64,000 nt of DNA from Carnobacterium mobile DSM 4848 (GCF_000744825.1 NZ_JQMR01000001.1:992001-1056000); one strand, 5' to 3'; numbered from the stretch's first letter, positions 28,301 through 36,147 are shown. Made by a program: numbers and translations. Notes: generated from the sequence alone by a model not told the origin.

Positions 28301-30220
28301 ACCGTTGCCATTATTCCAAGCTTTTCTAAATGAAACGGCTATTTCATGTAGCAATTCAAGCACACCGTTCCAAGCATTGAAAATCGATTGGATAAGCTTC
28401 GTTCCTCGGTTATTATTATTCCAGGCATCTTTAAACGCTTTTGCAATATCCCCGATAATATTTAGAACATCCGCTAACAAAATCAATAAGTTTCCGACAA
28501 ATCGTTCTCCTGTTCCATTTGTCCAAACTTCCATGAAGCTCTTGCCTATGGAAGAAATCAATCCACCTACTTCGCTAAGTGCATATTTCCAGGCATCCAT
28601 GACCTTTTTTCCATGTTTATCCCAAGCTGCTTTGATCGGTGCGAATAAATCTTTTAGGACAGATTTAAATCGATCAGCAAAAGTATTTAGCCATGCGGGA
28701 ATACCTGGATCGGCAATCCCAAAATCAATCCCGTTAGCAGGACCTTTACCTGTTAAGCTGTCATCATCGGAATCTGTTTTAAAATCAAGAGTGTTAATCT
28801 CATCAAATCCAGCTAAGACGTTTTGGAACTTTTTGACTTTCTCTTTCGCTTTATCCGCATTCGCTCCCGTGTCACCCATAGCAGCTATATTTTCGTTTAA
28901 AGCACTAGCGCCCTTTTTAGCTGCGCTGTATGTGGTTCCGAATAAAGTAGCAATGAATGACGCCATATAGGCTGTTGCTTTAGATAACCATGAAATCAAA
29001 GCATTTAAAGCCGGCATCACTGCTGTATAGATTGGATAAAAAGCCGTGGCCAAATTTACTTTCACTTCATTTAGTGATTTAGAGAATTGTTCATTTGATA
29101 GAACAGCTTTACCCATATAAGAAGCCATTCCAGCAAAGGATTTATAAGCTAACCCGGCAATGAGCAATCTTCTTACAAATGAACGAAGTGTCTTGTTAAC
29201 AGAGTTGAATGGCTTATTCATAGATGGACCGCTTTTTGACATATTCCTGCTTGTTCGATTGAACAGGTTAGAGAACATCCCTAACTTGTTTCTGCTTTTA
29301 CCAATTGAATCTCCTACTTTGTCTACGTTTTTACTTGTAGCTTGGTAGTCCTCAGTAGAACCTAAAGTAGTATTTAATTTACTAATAACCGGACTAAGAG
29401 CCCTAGCCCTGTCCTGGGTCTTGGCATAAGCTTGTTGTAGATTGTCATTTTCTGCAATCAACTTATTCATGGCTGCCGTTTGCTTATCAATTAAAGCTGC
29501 TGTTTTAGCTGAAGACTTGGTTTCACCACTATCTTCAAACCCTTTACCAAAGCTACCTACAGGTTTTAGTTGATCGTTATAAGTAACTTGTAGATTCCTT
29601 ATTTTCGAACGCATGCTCTCGATTTGAGCTTCATTCTTGTCCATTGCAGTAGAAATGCCTTCTAATGATTTAGGCAACGAAATAAATTCCCGCCTCATGG
29701 TACGCGCTAGATTTTCAGCAGACGTTTGATACCTAGTCATAGCTGCTTGAGCGTTTGCTATTTGTTCATCAAATTTCACTACACCACTTGTATCGCCAAC
29801 GTTAGTAGCTGCTTGACGTTGCGTTTTAAGAAAGGCTAGCTTCTCTTGTTGCGACTTAGCTTGCATCATTTTTGCATTAATATCTTTAACGAGGGCATCT
29901 ACATCTTTGTTCACTTGTGTACGTCCTTTAGCAAAGCCTTTTGACATGCTTTTACCAACATTAGCAGAAGTTCTTTCGGTTACTTTTTCCATAACAGCCA
30001 TTTGTTTTTCCATTATGTTATTCATCTTTTCTAGCTGCTTCTCAATGTTCGTTGCACCTTTATCAATGTCCAGGTTCTTTTCTGTCTGGTCCATTGATTT
30101 ACCAGTTACACGTTCAATTTTTCCCATCATATTATTAATTGAAGGTAAAATTTTATCAATACCAGCTTGAACCTTCTCCGTATTCATCTCTAGCACGACT
30201 TGTAGTGTCTCTAAATCCAC
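25325..30220 (-). CDS. Tape measure protein with M23 peptidase and lytic transglycosylase domains
   Basis: This 1631-residue protein sets tail length and helps DNA entry. The N-terminal half is coiled coil, with a hydrophobic segment near 395-430 (ALNALISWLSKATAYMASFI). Two long repeats of about 70 residues share WxNGxGERxxGxLL near residues 560 and 630. An M23 endopeptidase domain with HAGVDYGG and HVHYEV spans about 1250-1370, and an SLT-type domain with QVQSESGGNEKAVQ lies near 1400-1470. Both can cut peptidoglycan during injection. Confidence 0.93.
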   Translation of the reverse strand: MDLETLQVVLEMNTEKVQAGIDKILPSINNMMGKIERVTGKSMDQTEKNLDIDKGATNIEKQLEKMNNIMEKQMAVMEKVTERTSANVGKSMSKGFAKGRTQVNKDVDALVKDINAKMMQAKSQQEKLAFLKTQRQAATNVGDTSGVVKFDEQIANAQAAMTRYQTSAENLARTMRREFISLPKSLEGISTAMDKNEAQIESMRSKIRNLQVTYNDQLKPVGSFGKGFEDSGETKSSAKTAALIDKQTAAMNKLIAENDNLQQAYAKTQDRARALSPVISKLNTTLGSTEDYQATSKNVDKVGDSIGKSRNKLGMFSNLFNRTSRNMSKSGPSMNKPFNSVNKTLRSFVRRLLIAGLAYKSFAGMASYMGKAVLSNEQFSKSLNEVKVNLATAFYPIYTAVMPALNALISWLSKATAYMASFIATLFGTTYSAAKKGASALNENIAAMGDTGANADKAKEKVKKFQNVLAGFDEINTLDFKTDSDDDSLTGKGPANGIDFGIADPGIPAWLNTFADRFKSVLKDLFAPIKAAWDKHGKKVMDAWKYALSEVGGLISSIGKSFMEVWTNGTGERFVGNLLILLADVLNIIGDIAKAFKDAWNNNNRGTKLIQSIFNAWNGVLELLHEIAVSFRKAWNNGNGERIAGHLLEIFTNIFKTIGNIADGLKKAWREGDNGTSIFDSILGTVGDILGHINDVTDATEKWAKKLDFTPLLSSIAGLFKNIRPVVDNIGAGLSWLYRNILLPIAKWAIENALPVAIDAISEAFRFLGNVIERAKPVLSWLWENLLKPMGKWVGKKLVAELESIRDGFKFLADAVENPKKAFAELSDKTLEKFKDLKEKGGKVWGSVVEFITGGSKKSKDDAKFNFDELEVNSSSVFGNIGKLVSKIFPNLSKTISENTEAAKKSVVKNWTEVSGATVSWFGKVWSKTKDTWEEVSSKVTTKAKSAYDAASGKWKELSENTSTRFGEVSGAAKTKFTDLKDSVSKNSQNARDNAIIAWSVMKDRTGEYMTNIKDSSKKGFDQVVSWASDLGGRISKGLRDGIDGVKKAAKEMSQGLVNALGKGVNGTIKGVNWVLDKVGSDKKLAEWKVPEYAKGTNRHPGGPALVNDAPGSTYQEAYELPDGTKGLFPKVRNMMVDLPANTKVLTAARTAKEQIIPQYKNGVGNWLSEKWNGAKELAGDVWDYVKKPEELVKNAISKFTNLSKVKDPGLSIAKGAISTASSGAIQMVKDAFAFGGGGGVNFQGLVKTSDFGWRTHPITGQRKLHAGVDYGGGGGIGHPIHAQTAGKVKQAGPSGSGYGTWVNMQKGVYDYIYAHLSKALVSRGDNVKAGQKIGLMGSTGDSTGPHVHYEVRKNGSPINPETVPGVGLAAPAGRGVERWRSTIQRALSMNGLPANAVYTNAWLRQVQSESGGNEKAVQGNIGDINNRTGDLAKGLLQTISATFNAYKHSGHGNIFNGYDNALAAINYAKNRYGSTSMLGVIGHGHGYDNGGLIRQEQMIRVGEGNNDEMIIPLTKPSRALELIAQSLDYMGMDFGDLTMPTALQPSYESFALGDSSFDSSGSTENIESMADSMSSAFKKAITVILGEKQESSDSGPIEVTMVVDSDTFGKIAIKSINKQTKKTGKPQIIM

Positions 30221-30574
30221 TTACTCACCTCCCATTCGTTTTCTTCTATCTCTTGTTGCTTTAATCTGCATAGCTTGCTGCATCATTAATGCTTTATCAG
30301 ATTGCCAATCTTCTAAATCTGGTTCAGGTTGTTCGATCTTTCTTACTTTTTCATCAACTAGATACGGATAATGTTTTTCTGCAGTCGGCATCTTGCTCGG
30401 ATCGTTGAATGCATACATATTCAATTGAGCTGATTTGTAGTCAAACATGGCTTTCTCTTTCAGTTCTGTCTCACGCTTACGCTTATTTGACTCAACTTGT
30501 GCCATAATCTCTCCAAAAGTCATCATCCAATATTCAGTAGCCGGGATTCCATAATCAATTGCTGCAGGTTCCAT
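30221..30574 (-). CDS. Gp15-like tail assembly chaperone extension, probably made by -1 frameshift
   Basis: The 117-residue frame (from an internal ATG) has EYWMMTFGEIMAQVESNKRK and is the Gp15-like part of a tail assembly chaperone. It has no ribosome site at this ATG. Its frame stays open upstream through TYERVTDLLND to the slippery heptamer at 30709..30715 inside the preceding gene. A -1 shift there would fuse 104 residues of the first protein to 162 residues of this frame (266 total). The fusion is inferred, and is usual for siphophage tail chaperones. Confidence 0.8.
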   Translation of the reverse strand: MEPAAIDYGIPATEYWMMTFGEIMAQVESNKRKRETELKEKAMFDYKSAQLNMYAFNDPSKMPTAEKHYPYLVDEKVRKIEQPEPDLEDWQSDKALMMQQAMQIKATRDRRKRMGGE

Positions 30575-30609
30575 ATCATTTAAAAGGTCTGTGACTCGTT
30601 CATAGGTTT

Positions 30610-31020
30610 TTACTCCAGAAGGCTGCTGTGTTCCTCTAGATTCGCTTCCGGTTCCTCTAGCAGTACCAATCCCCCATCTTGGTTCTCTTCTTCCGTCTCT
30701 TTCTTTCCGAAAAAACCGGCTTCATCCAGTAACTCTTGAATAATCGTCATTAGGTCAGTCGTGCTTTTACCAGTAGATAAATAGATATCCAACAAGTCGT
30801 ACATATCTGACTCTTTAATACCGTGAGTAGTATTTGCAGCATGTAGAATCAACAGCATTTCACCTGTTTTAGGGAATGTCATTTTTCCGTTGTCAATAAA
30901 AAGTGATAATAAGTTCTTATTTAATTTATTCTCAATTTGAACGATCGTCTTTCCATCTAGACGTAAAACCAATTCTTTTCCACCGAAATGAACTTTTTTC
31001 GTTTTTAATAAAGTAGCCAT
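30610..31020 (-). CDS. Tail assembly chaperone, short form
   Basis: The 136-residue protein begins with a strand-rich part (KVHFGGKELVLRLDGKTIVQIE) and helices to about 105, then an acidic tail after the slippery site. It coats the tape measure before tube polymerisation. It lies between the major tail protein and the tape measure, as expected. The stop at 30610 is for the unshifted product. Confidence 0.85.
   Translation of the reverse strand: MATLLKTKKVHFGGKELVLRLDGKTIVQIENKLNKNLLSLFIDNGKMTFPKTGEMLLILHAANTTHGIKESDMYDLLDIYLSTGKSTTDLMTIIQELLDEAGFFGKKETEEENQDGGLVLLEEPEANLEEHSSLLE
30709..30715 (-). other. Slippery heptamer T TTT TTC for -1 frameshift
   Basis: In the frame of the chaperone gene, codons ggt ttt ttc contain the X_XXY_YYZ heptamer t_ttt_ttc at Phe103-Phe104. 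The -1 frame is open from here to 30221. No search for a downstream pseudoknot was possible by eye. Confidence 0.75.
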
Positions 31021-31053
31021 GTATAATTTCCTCCAATTTTTATATAAAAATAA

Positions 31054-31079
31054 AGAAGACTAGAATAAACTAGTCTTCT
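31054..31079 (-). terminator. Terminator-like hairpin after the major tail protein
   Basis: Perfect 10-base arms agaagactag and ctagtcttct with a 6-base loop are followed on the - strand by ttattttta. It probably limits transcription from the highly expressed tail-tube gene into the chaperone and tape measure genes. Confidence 0.7.
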
Positions 31080-31109
31080 GCTAAATATGTGATTACTCCC
31101 TCGTCTTGC

Positions 31110-31158
31110 CTATTCCTCTTCAGGTTCTGGTTCGACTTCTTCGGGATCCTTAGGGTGC
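31110..31158 (-). other. Probable +1 frameshift region extending the tail tube protein
   Basis: The zero frame ends gca-ccc-taa. Shifting +1 from ccc to cct reads aag next and continues as KDPEEVEPEPEEE to a tag at 31110-31112. The extension is acidic and low-complexity, as in known C-terminal extensions of phage tail and capsid proteins. A proline ccc before a stop is a known kind of +1 shift site. Confidence 0.65.
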
Positions 31159-31629
31159 AGGCACAAAGTCAGGTCCTTTTGAGACCACGACAATAATTTG
31201 GAATGCCAAAGCGCCATTGATTTCAGCGCCGTTAAATACTAATGAAAATGCGCCTGTGAACGTAAATGATGTGCCATCCGGATAAGTGATTTTCCAATCG
31301 TAAACGGTATCCGTCTTTTCAGCTGCTTTCAATGTGTTAAAGATTGACTTCCGATACACTGCAGCAAATGTTAAGTTGTCTTGATCCTGCAGACCTTTAA
31401 TGTATTGACGTTTTGAGTCAGTTAATGTTGTTACGTCAACTTTTTCTGGTTCTGAACCAATGTCTGGAATAGAAGTTACTGATCCGATAGTTGTGAATGT
31501 TCCTGGTTCTGCACCAGTTGGTTTATAGCCTAATGTTGACCCTTTAGATAAAAGGCCTACTGGATCATCAGCAAACCGTTGTAAGTCCATTTTGGCTAGT
31601 TTTGTACTGTTTAATAATTGTTTTTTCAT
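31150..31629 (-). CDS. Major tail (tube) protein with Prp-type cleavage motif
   Basis: The start at 31629 has aggagg 8 bases upstream. The 159-residue protein forms the tail tube. It begins with a short basic leader ending KMDLQRFA (residues 13-20), the type of motif cut by Prp protease, then a beta-rich tube fold (TVYDWKITYPDGTSFTFTG). The last sense codon is ccc followed by taa; a +1 shift there would add 13 acidic residues. It lies after the tail-completion gene. Confidence 0.88.
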   Translation of the reverse strand: MKKQLLNSTKLAKMDLQRFADDPVGLLSKGSTLGYKPTGAEPGTFTTIGSVTSIPDIGSEPEKVDVTTLTDSKRQYIKGLQDQDNLTFAAVYRKSIFNTLKAAEKTDTVYDWKITYPDGTSFTFTGAFSLVFNGAEINGALAFQIIVVVSKGPDFVPAP

Positions 31630-31648
31630 GTTTGTATTCCTCCTGTTT

Positions 31649-32011
31649 CTATAGTTGATAGGTTTGTCTTGTTTCATTGTCTACAATTGCTTTAAATTCA
31701 CGAGTTACCCGAATTAATGAAGCTGTATTTGAATCTACTGCGTTCCCCACAAAGCCAATGCTCTTCATTTTTTCGGATACTTTCGAAACAATAGAAGTTA
31801 AGCTTGTGTCAGAATATAGATCAATCGTGACTGTCCATAAGGTTTGCAGTTCATTTTTATCTGCATCGATTGCATAAGGTGTTTGAGTTGTACGATAAAT
31901 AGCACTAGGAAATATCGTCCAAATCACTGGGTATTCCGTTGCCACTTTCTTAATCTCAGGTATTTCTTTCAATAAACTAACGATAATAGGCTTAATGTTG
32001 ATGACATCCAT
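31649..32011 (-). CDS. Tail completion/minor structural protein
   Basis: The 120-residue alpha/beta protein has ASLIRVTREFKAIVDNETRQTY at its end and IYRTTQTPYAIDADKNELQT in the middle. Size and position (between the HK97-gp10-like protein and the tail tube) fit the tail terminator or completion protein of siphophages. Its ATG overlaps the stop of the previous gene by one base. Confidence 0.72.
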   Translation of the reverse strand: MDVINIKPIIVSLLKEIPEIKKVATEYPVIWTIFPSAIYRTTQTPYAIDADKNELQTLWTVTIDLYSDTSLTSIVSKVSEKMKSIGFVGNAVDSNTASLIRVTREFKAIVDNETRQTYQL

Positions 32012-32556
32012 TATCTAAGCCCCTTTCTTAATCGATCTGTTACATGGCGCTTGACGATCTCTTCAGAATCTTTTGTTCCAGATTTTAAAGCTGGATAAAG
32101 CCAAGGTCTAGCAGGTTGTCCGCTTGTTTTGTAGAATTCTTTTCCTTTGATTGTGATCTTAAACATGCCATATAAAGCAGTTAAGTCTTGATCAACTGAA
32201 TCAACAGGAAAGAACCAAGGCGTTTGCGTGTAAACAGGATAGATACCTTCTGGTAAGTTTTTTTGAGAAGCTTCTCCATTCGGTCCAGTTCCGAATTCTC
32301 TAAAGATTCCAGTTTTTTTATCTGTCCATACACGCCCGGTACTGCTACCTTTTCCGTTAGTAGCTACTTCTGTTTTTAAACTTCCAACTAGCTCACCGCT
32401 AGCGTGTTTCACACTTGAAGCAAGGTTACTTTCTGCGTCTCCACGAACCAATTCGACTAATTCTTCATTGGCACTTTCAACAGCCTTAGAAACCAAATTA
32501 GGTATTGATTTCATTTGCTGATTAAACTTACCTAAACCTTTAATTTCTACACCCAT
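32011..32556 (-). CDS. HK97 gp10-like head-tail joining protein
   Basis: The 181-residue protein starts VEIKGLGKFNQQMKSI, has EFGTGPNG in the middle and ARPWLYPALK near the end, the usual features of the HK97-gp10/minor capsid family involved in neck assembly. Confidence 0.82.
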   Translation of the reverse strand: MGVEIKGLGKFNQQMKSIPNLVSKAVESANEELVELVRGDAESNLASSVKHASGELVGSLKTEVATNGKGSSTGRVWTDKKTGIFREFGTGPNGEASQKNLPEGIYPVYTQTPWFFPVDSVDQDLTALYGMFKITIKGKEFYKTSGQPARPWLYPALKSGTKDSEEIVKRHVTDRLRKGLR

Positions 32557-32560
32557 TGCA

Positions 32561-32887
32561 TCAAATCCTTTTAAGCGTGATATTCAAGTGAGTAGAAAAA
32601 GGTTGGATGGAAATCACTTCATAATCAGGCTTTTCTTTTTTATCAACGTATAGACAAATGCCGTCTTTTTCTTGGATGTTAGTATTTCCTTGATACTTAC
32701 AAACTTTGACATAAGGCAATTCTGAACCATAAAGAGTAGCTGCAATCTGCCCACCGGCACTTTGTACGTTCATTCTAAGCTCAATAGCTTCATCTGAATA
32801 ACCTTTGATAGAATTACCCTCATCATCCTCAATCTCTTGCCACCGCTTCAAATAGACAGTAGAAAGGTCACGTTCTCTTAGTCTCAT
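32561..32887 (-). CDS. Head-tail stopper / minor capsid protein
   Basis: The 108-residue protein is strand-rich (LPYVKVCKYQGNTNIQEKDG, DYEVISIQPFSTHLNITLK), like phage head closure proteins of the SPP1 gp16 type. It overlaps the connector gene by 4 bases. Function is inferred from size and gene order. Confidence 0.7.
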   Translation of the reverse strand: MRLRERDLSTVYLKRWQEIEDDEGNSIKGYSDEAIELRMNVQSAGGQIAATLYGSELPYVKVCKYQGNTNIQEKDGICLYVDKKEKPDYEVISIQPFSTHLNITLKRI

Positions 32888-33216
32888 GAAAGTTTCCTCG
32901 CTCTCGCTACTCGATAGCTGTTTAATTGACTGCGAATCTTTTTAGGAATCCCTTCTTCAAAAGATTGAGAGACGCCACCTTCTGACCGTGACGTCTCTCC
33001 TTCAGTATCTCTTTGATTAAACCGTATTTTTGCTAGATCACGAACACTAGAAGCCATACCGATGTCAAGATCTGTTCGATTACAATAGTTCAAAGCTTCT
33101 TGTTCCGCGTCGTTGAAATCATCTCTTAACAGCTCTGCTTCATCAGACAGTACTTCGATTTCTTTATATCTTCTCAATAAAATATTAAATTGTTTTTCTG
33201 AATCATATTTTTCCAA
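32884..33216 (-). CDS. Head-tail connector (adaptor) protein
   Basis: The 110-residue helical protein (DEAELLRDDFNDAEQEALNY, MASSVRDLAKIRFNQRD) fits the gp6/gp15-like connector family. The TTG at 33216 is preferred because aggag lies 8 bases before it; a GTG 9 bases upstream sits on the ribosome site. It follows a SAP-like gene by 11 bases. Confidence 0.72.
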   Translation of the reverse strand: MEKYDSEKQFNILLRRYKEIEVLSDEAELLRDDFNDAEQEALNYCNRTDLDIGMASSVRDLAKIRFNQRDTEGETSRSEGGVSQSFEEGIPKKIRSQLNSYRVARARKLS

Positions 33217-33227
33217 TAGGACCACTC

Positions 33228-33545
33228 CTATTCTTCACCGTCTTTAGCTAATGCTAGTAAATCGTCTTTCTTAGCATCTTCATCAAAAGGCACGCCATTT
33301 TTACTTAAGTGAACTTTAAGCTCTTCTTTGGTGTACTTATTTAGTGGCTTATCTTCATCAGCTTCTTTCGTATTCTCATCCATAATGAAAGGAACTTTTG
33401 AACTGTTGTTGTTTGTTCTTAAAGTTTCTAATTCTTCTTCAGTTACTTTTATCGAACTATCTTTATGTGGAAAAACATCTCCAATATTATATAAACGATC
33501 ATTGTCTCTATGGTGCACAAACCTATTAATAACTTTGTCGCTCAT
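33228..33545 (-). CDS. Phage structural-region protein with C-terminal HeH/SAP-like motif
   Basis: The 105-residue acidic protein ends in a helix-extended-loop-helix segment YTKEELKVHLSKNGVPF followed by AKKDDLLALAK. Such motifs often bind nucleic acid and are common in small proteins after capsid genes. The gene upstream carries a related C-terminal motif. Confidence 0.65.
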   Translation of the reverse strand: MSDKVINRFVHHRDNDRLYNIGDVFPHKDSSIKVTEEELETLRTNNNSSKVPFIMDENTKEADEDKPLNKYTKEELKVHLSKNGVPFDEDAKKDDLLALAKDGEE

Positions 33546-33560
33546 TAGTTATCGTCCTTT

Positions 33561-33821
33561 CTACTTAGCGGCTTCTAGCAATGCAAGCAAATCATTTTTA
33601 GTTGCTGCAGCTTCGTATTCAATTCTTTTTTCATCAAGCAAAGCTTGCAGCTCTTCTTTTTTTAATTTACTTACATCTTCGGGTTTATCAATATCAGAAG
33701 TTTCTTTGACAACAGAAAAAAGCGCATCGTTATGATCCTCTTTCTTGATTTCGAACTCTTCTCCAGCTTCATGACGTTCTCCATCATAAAATACCGGCAT
33801 GTCTTTAACTTTAACGATCAT
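33561..33821 (-). CDS. Phage structural-region protein with C-terminal HeH/SAP-like motif
   Basis: The start at 33821 has ggagg 8 bases upstream. The 86-residue protein starts MIVKVKDMPVFYDGERHEAG and ends with LKKEELQALLDEKRIEY and TKNDLLALLEAAK, a motif related to that of its downstream neighbour. Its N-terminus fits small head proteins found after major capsid genes. Function unknown. Confidence 0.65.
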   Translation of the reverse strand: MIVKVKDMPVFYDGERHEAGEEFEIKKEDHNDALFSVVKETSDIDKPEDVSKLKKEELQALLDEKRIEYEAAATKNDLLALLEAAK

Positions 33822-33840
33822 ATCCAAATCCTCCTCTTAT

Positions 33841-34908
33841 TTATGCGATTGGTTGAGCTTGGAACACTTCATCAGCAGCTGCGAATGAAGGCAAGGCTAC
33901 AGTAACAGCTTTTTCCCATGTAGAAACTGGGTCAGCACTTTCTTCGTACACGGCAGTAAAGACATTACCAACCATGCTAGTATCGATTGAAGGGTCACGA
34001 GACAAGCGGTTTTCTTCTGCTGTAGGCCCATAGATCGTTTCTCCTAACAAATCATCGTTAAACATAACAAATTTGTTTTCAGGGAAGTAGCGAGCTTTTG
34101 TATAGCTGCCATCTTTATTTTGTTTCCGGTACTTTTCATCATAGGTGCGGATAACTGGCATTCCGTTAGATTGCATAAATGCGTCTAATTCAGCACGAGT
34201 CAATACTTTGCCAGTGTCGCTGCCAAATACAGAAGCTTTCACTTGAGGATGGCGTAGCAAAGCATTCAATACCTTTTTAGAGGTCAATGCACGAGTTGGA
34301 GTTGTGTCCATCGCTTCAATCCAACGATCAATGTCTTCTAAAGGTTTAGCTAGGGGATCTGTCCATAAATCTGTACCAGACAATGCTTCTTTATGATCAG
34401 CTGGCACATTATAGTCAATGGTTGCATCTAAGCCATTTTCATTGATTTTAATTTTACCGTTAGCTAATACTTCCATACGCATTAACTCTGTACGGGCATT
34501 CACTCCACGAACCAATACATCTAAGTCATTAAATACTTGGCTCATCAAGTATTGTTGTTCTGCTGGTGTACGTGGATTTTCCAACGCAATGATATCTTTT
34601 TCTTTCAACTGCATTTTACGTTTGATCAATGCCAATTCCAGAGTTGCTTTAGCAGCCTGACGAGAACCAATTTCAGATTCAGTATCGAATGCATGTACAG
34701 AAGCAATGATTGGTGAGCTTCCGCCACCTGTAATTTGTTCCAACTCTAAGCTTTGTGTTTTACGTGCTGGGAATAATGTTTCTCCTAACAAAACAGGGAG
34801 TTCACGGTTACGCGTGTAGTCCAACACTTCCTTTTGGTTAAATAGATCTAAAATACTTTTAGCAGCAAAACGCTGTAAATTCATTTGAAAATATTTATTT
34901 TTCTTCAT
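33841..34908 (-). CDS. Major capsid protein (phage capsid E-like) with Prp-type cleavage motif
   Basis: The 355-residue protein builds the icosahedral head. It begins YFQMNLQRFA-AKS (cleavage motif at residues 9-15), then LPVLLGETLFPARKTQSLEL and later FVMFNDDLLGETIYGP, which match the major capsid protein E family of HK97 fold seen in A118-like phages. The ATG at 34908 is preferred over an upstream TTG that lies on the ribosome site. It follows a small head protein and the scaffold. Confidence 0.88.
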   Translation of the reverse strand: MKKNKYFQMNLQRFAAKSILDLFNQKEVLDYTRNRELPVLLGETLFPARKTQSLELEQITGGGSSPIIASVHAFDTESEIGSRQAAKATLELALIKRKMQLKEKDIIALENPRTPAEQQYLMSQVFNDLDVLVRGVNARTELMRMEVLANGKIKINENGLDATIDYNVPADHKEALSGTDLWTDPLAKPLEDIDRWIEAMDTTPTRALTSKKVLNALLRHPQVKASVFGSDTGKVLTRAELDAFMQSNGMPVIRTYDEKYRKQNKDGSYTKARYFPENKFVMFNDDLLGETIYGPTAEENRLSRDPSIDTSMVGNVFTAVYEESADPVSTWEKAVTVALPSFAAADEVFQAQPIA

Positions 34909-34935
34909 AGTGTTAATTTCCTCCTTCAATCCGTC

Positions 34936-35250
34936 TTAGCGGTATTTGATTTCTTTCATTGCTATTTTTGCTTCTTCAGATGGCTCAACTGGTAATCGCT
35001 CAGCAATTACATAGCCTTCGACGATAACGCCTACTGGTTGAGGTCCATCAGTCACATCAACTGGGTTAATAGTGATACCTTCCGCCGTTGCATCATTTGC
35101 CGGGAAGACACTTCCTGCCGGTAAAATTTTGCGACCATCATTACCTGCAGTTGCTATTGACGTTTCTGCTTGTTTAGTAAAGCTGATGAAATGTGCGCTT
35201 CCCATAAAATTAATTTCTTCTACTGTTTCTCTTTTTCCTACATAGACCAT
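34936..35250 (-). CDS. Probable head decoration or capsid accessory protein
   Basis: The 104-residue beta-rich protein (GRKILPAGSVFPANDATAEG, PQPVGVIVEGYVIAERLP) lies between scaffold and major capsid genes. The PAG-S-FPAND pattern is that of decoration-like proteins placed at this position. Function inferred from position and fold pattern. Confidence 0.68.
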   Translation of the reverse strand: MVYVGKRETVEEINFMGSAHFISFTKQAETSIATAGNDGRKILPAGSVFPANDATAEGITINPVDVTDGPQPVGVIVEGYVIAERLPVEPSEEAKIAMKEIKYR

Positions 35251-35266
35251 TATTTATTTCCTCCTT

Positions 35267-35938
35267 TTAATCCCAAAATGATTTAGTTGCTGGTTTTGAT
35301 TGTTCGTTTAATTGTTTGGCCATTGCTTCACCTTGGCTAATAGCTGTGCTTGTGTTTCCGGAGCCTGGTACATCAGCTGATTGAGCTAATCGCTTATTTA
35401 CACCATCTTCAACTGATTTACGGAATGCTTTTTCAATAGCATCAATAGAAGCATTACAAGAATCTGCATCGGTAAATACGACAACATCAATCAATTCTTT
35501 TGGCAGTTCTTTCTCAGCTAGTTTTTCCAGTGATTGAGCACGCAATTCACGACGAGTGATATCCGCTTCACGTTCGTTGATTTTCTTCAAACGTTCTTGC
35601 TCTTCATGTTCTGCTTTTTGATCAGCAGTCATTTGAGCCATCTTTTCGGCTTCAGTTTTAGCAGCTTCAATTTTAGTTTGAGTATCTGCTTCCCATTTAG
35701 CCCGCGCTGTTTCTAAAGCTTTAGCTGTGCGTTTATCGAAATAGCTGTCACGTTCCGCTTCTGTTGCAAACGTTAAAGGTTCGCCACCTTCTCCGCTAGA
35801 CGTATTTGGATCACCTCCGCCTTTATCTCCTTCGCCGCCTCCTGTTCCAGGATCGTCACCATCAGCGAATAGTTGGAGTTTAAAAGGCATCAAATTTTTA
35901 CTATTTAATAAGCTTTCTTTTAAAGACATTTTTGGCAT
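35267..35938 (-). CDS. Capsid scaffolding protein (DUF4355-like) with Prp-type cleavage motif
   Basis: The 223-residue protein has a leader ending MPFKLQLFA (cleavage motif, residues 17-25), a Gly/Asp-rich linker, a long charged helical coiled coil (about 60-140) and a C-terminal part. This is the layout of DUF4355 scaffolds that assemble inside the procapsid and then leave. It lies before the head protein and major capsid genes. Confidence 0.82.
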   Translation of the reverse strand: MPKMSLKESLLNSKNLMPFKLQLFADGDDPGTGGGEGDKGGGDPNTSSGEGGEPLTFATEAERDSYFDKRTAKALETARAKWEADTQTKIEAAKTEAEKMAQMTADQKAEHEEQERLKKINEREADITRRELRAQSLEKLAEKELPKELIDVVVFTDADSCNASIDAIEKAFRKSVEDGVNKRLAQSADVPGSGNTSTAISQGEAMAKQLNEQSKPATKSFWD

Positions 35939-36113
35939 GTTGTTTCTCTCCTTTTTAGCCCATGAACATTTACCCTTACATCAGCAAATTGCATCCCATG
36001 CACACCATTAAGGCCCACACACAACGATTATTGCTTTTCGATATAAGTTATTAAACACTCACACACTTATGTTTTCTAGTTGTTCTTTATGACGTCCGCA
36101 ACAAGAAAAAGGA

Positions 36114-36147
36114 CAATAAAAATAGCCGTTACCGTTTTGGTAGCGAC
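36114..36147 (-). terminator. Terminator-like hairpin upstream of the scaffold gene
   Basis: The arms gtcgctacc and ggtaacggc (on the - strand) pair with one mismatch and are followed by tatttttattg. The rest of the 35939..36214 gap shows no gene. Confidence 0.55.

Noticed and set aside
27399-28970. A 523-codon open frame on the + strand opposite the tape measure gene
   Set aside because: It is a shadow of the tape measure coding sequence. It has no family pattern, and its long openness follows from codon bias on the other strand.
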